Source of the DNA: Patescibacteria group bacterium UBA1449
GTDB lineage: Bacteria > Patescibacteriota > Microgenomatia > UBA1400 > UBA1449
DNA: 5,304 bases
NCBI GenBank assembly: GCA_002335355.1
Contig: DCTD01000025.1
Location: 6,232 to 11,535 of the forward strand
Direction of reading: 5' to 3'
Below are positions 4,863 through 5,304 of this stretch, piece by piece (position 1 is the first letter of the stretch; every line of letters begins with the position of its first letter). Made by a program: the position numbers and the translations under genes. Below the pieces are notes generated by a model that was not told the DNA's origin, did no database searches, and saw nothing but the letters and a program-made list of their open reading frames with translations.

Positions 4863-5304
4863 CTATTTAGCATCCCGCTCGTGGGGGGTATGCTCGCCGA
4901 AGTGCCCACGCAGCGCTTGGACTACTTTACGGCCAAAGGCAGCTTCAGGGCGTGATTCATAACGGGCAAATACAGCCGCAGCAATAACATGGGCTGGAAT
5001 ACCCTGGGCTAGAGCTGCTTCGACCGTCCATTTTCCGGTGCCTAAACTGCCAATAACTGGTTCCGTGTGGGTTAAGTGTGGGTCTTTTTGATAAATCAAG
5101 TTCAGCCACTTAATCAGACTACTTTCAATAATACTGCCGTTGTTCCAGACTTGGGTTGCTTTAGTAAGGTCTGGTTTAAATTCAGAACTTTGTAAAATAG
5201 CACATCCTTCGGCAATAGCCTGCATCATTCCATACTCAATACCGTTATGGATCATTTTGACAAAATGACCAGCCCCTGAGGGACCAAAATACGCATACCC
5301 ATTG
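4863..5304 (-). CDS. gnd: 6-phosphogluconate dehydrogenase, decarboxylating (C-terminal half; 5' end outside window)
   Basis: The 146 visible residues are the catalytic-helical part of the enzyme that oxidises and decarboxylates 6-phosphogluconate to ribulose-5-phosphate, making NADPH (or NADH) in the oxidative pentose phosphate pathway. The first residues run GPSGAGHFVKMIHNGIEYG (7-25 of the visible part), with the catalytic Lys16, Asn20 and Glu23 corresponding to Lys183, Asn187 and Glu190 of the sheep enzyme. WNNGSIIESSLIKWL, GTGKWTVEAAL and VFARYESR follow in family order. Visible length and ending suggest the short bacterial type of about 300 residues (GntZ/YqeC-like). The frame continues past the right edge, so the Rossmann domain and the start are not seen; the Met at 5255 is internal. 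The stop is a TAG at 4865-4863, six bases before the small unknown gene. Confidence 0.95.
   Translation of the reverse strand, partial: NGYAYFGPSGAGHFVKMIHNGIEYGMMQAIAEGCAILQSSEFKPDLTKATQVWNNGSIIESSLIKWLNLIYQKDPHLTHTEPVIGSLGTGKWTVEAALAQGIPAHVIAAAVFARYESRPEAAFGRKVVQALRGHFGEHTPHERDAK

Noticed and set aside
1..5304. A multi-gene defence, mobile or secondary-metabolite system
   Set aside because: No nuclease, helicase, transposase, integrase, toxin-antitoxin pair, repeat array or biosynthetic cluster is visible; the genes are individually recognisable metabolic or envelope proteins with separate promoters.

Overview
The window is a compact piece of bacterial chromosome with six protein genes: two cut by the window edges, three whole genes with a recognisable family or fold, and one small unknown. 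GC content is moderate by eye, the standard bacterial code fits every frame, and spacers are short. No rRNA, tRNA, CRISPR array, insertion sequence or phage gene is visible. The short glucan phosphorylase without the usual N-terminal domain, the PepSY-like membrane protein, the scarcity of Shine-Dalgarno sites and the likely leaderless starts suggest a Patescibacteria/CPR lineage, perhaps Microgenomates-like. This placement is an inference from style and family type. No marker gene in the window proves it.

Layout. 1-668 (minus): N-terminal part of a membrane-anchored CapA-family metallophosphatase-like protein, running off the left edge. 669-728: a divergent promoter region with two copies of the palindrome AGTATACT. 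729-1283 (plus): ThpR/LigT-type RNA 2',3'-cyclic phosphodiesterase whose first catalytic HxTx motif has lost its Thr. 1284-1398: spacer with a TATACT -10 box and the only strong Shine-Dalgarno sequence in the window. 1399-2058 (plus): single-pass membrane protein with a C-terminal PepSY-like domain. 2104-2808 (plus): PIG-L/LmbE zinc deacetylase, probably leaderless, from an extended -10 TGGTATTAT. 2819-4459 (minus, convergent): short alpha-glucan phosphorylase, with its own promoter in the 100-base gap upstream. 4560-4856 (minus): unrecognised 98-residue protein. 4863-5304 (minus): C-terminal half of 6-phosphogluconate dehydrogenase, running off the right edge.

How they fit together. The right half is a codirectional carbon-metabolism block: phosphorylase releases glucose-1-phosphate from stored glucan, and 6-phosphogluconate dehydrogenase is the NADPH-yielding decarboxylation step of the oxidative pentose phosphate route. 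The left half mixes envelope or surface functions (CapA-like, PepSY-like, possibly the PIG-L deacetylase) with an RNA-end enzyme. Nothing links these left-hand genes into one pathway, so they look like individually promoted housekeeping or accessory genes. I see no convincing new multi-gene system. The main points of interest are the altered ThpR motif, the -10-to-ATG arrangement that implies leaderless mRNAs, the palindromic divergent promoter, and the unknown Cys-containing small protein behind gnd.
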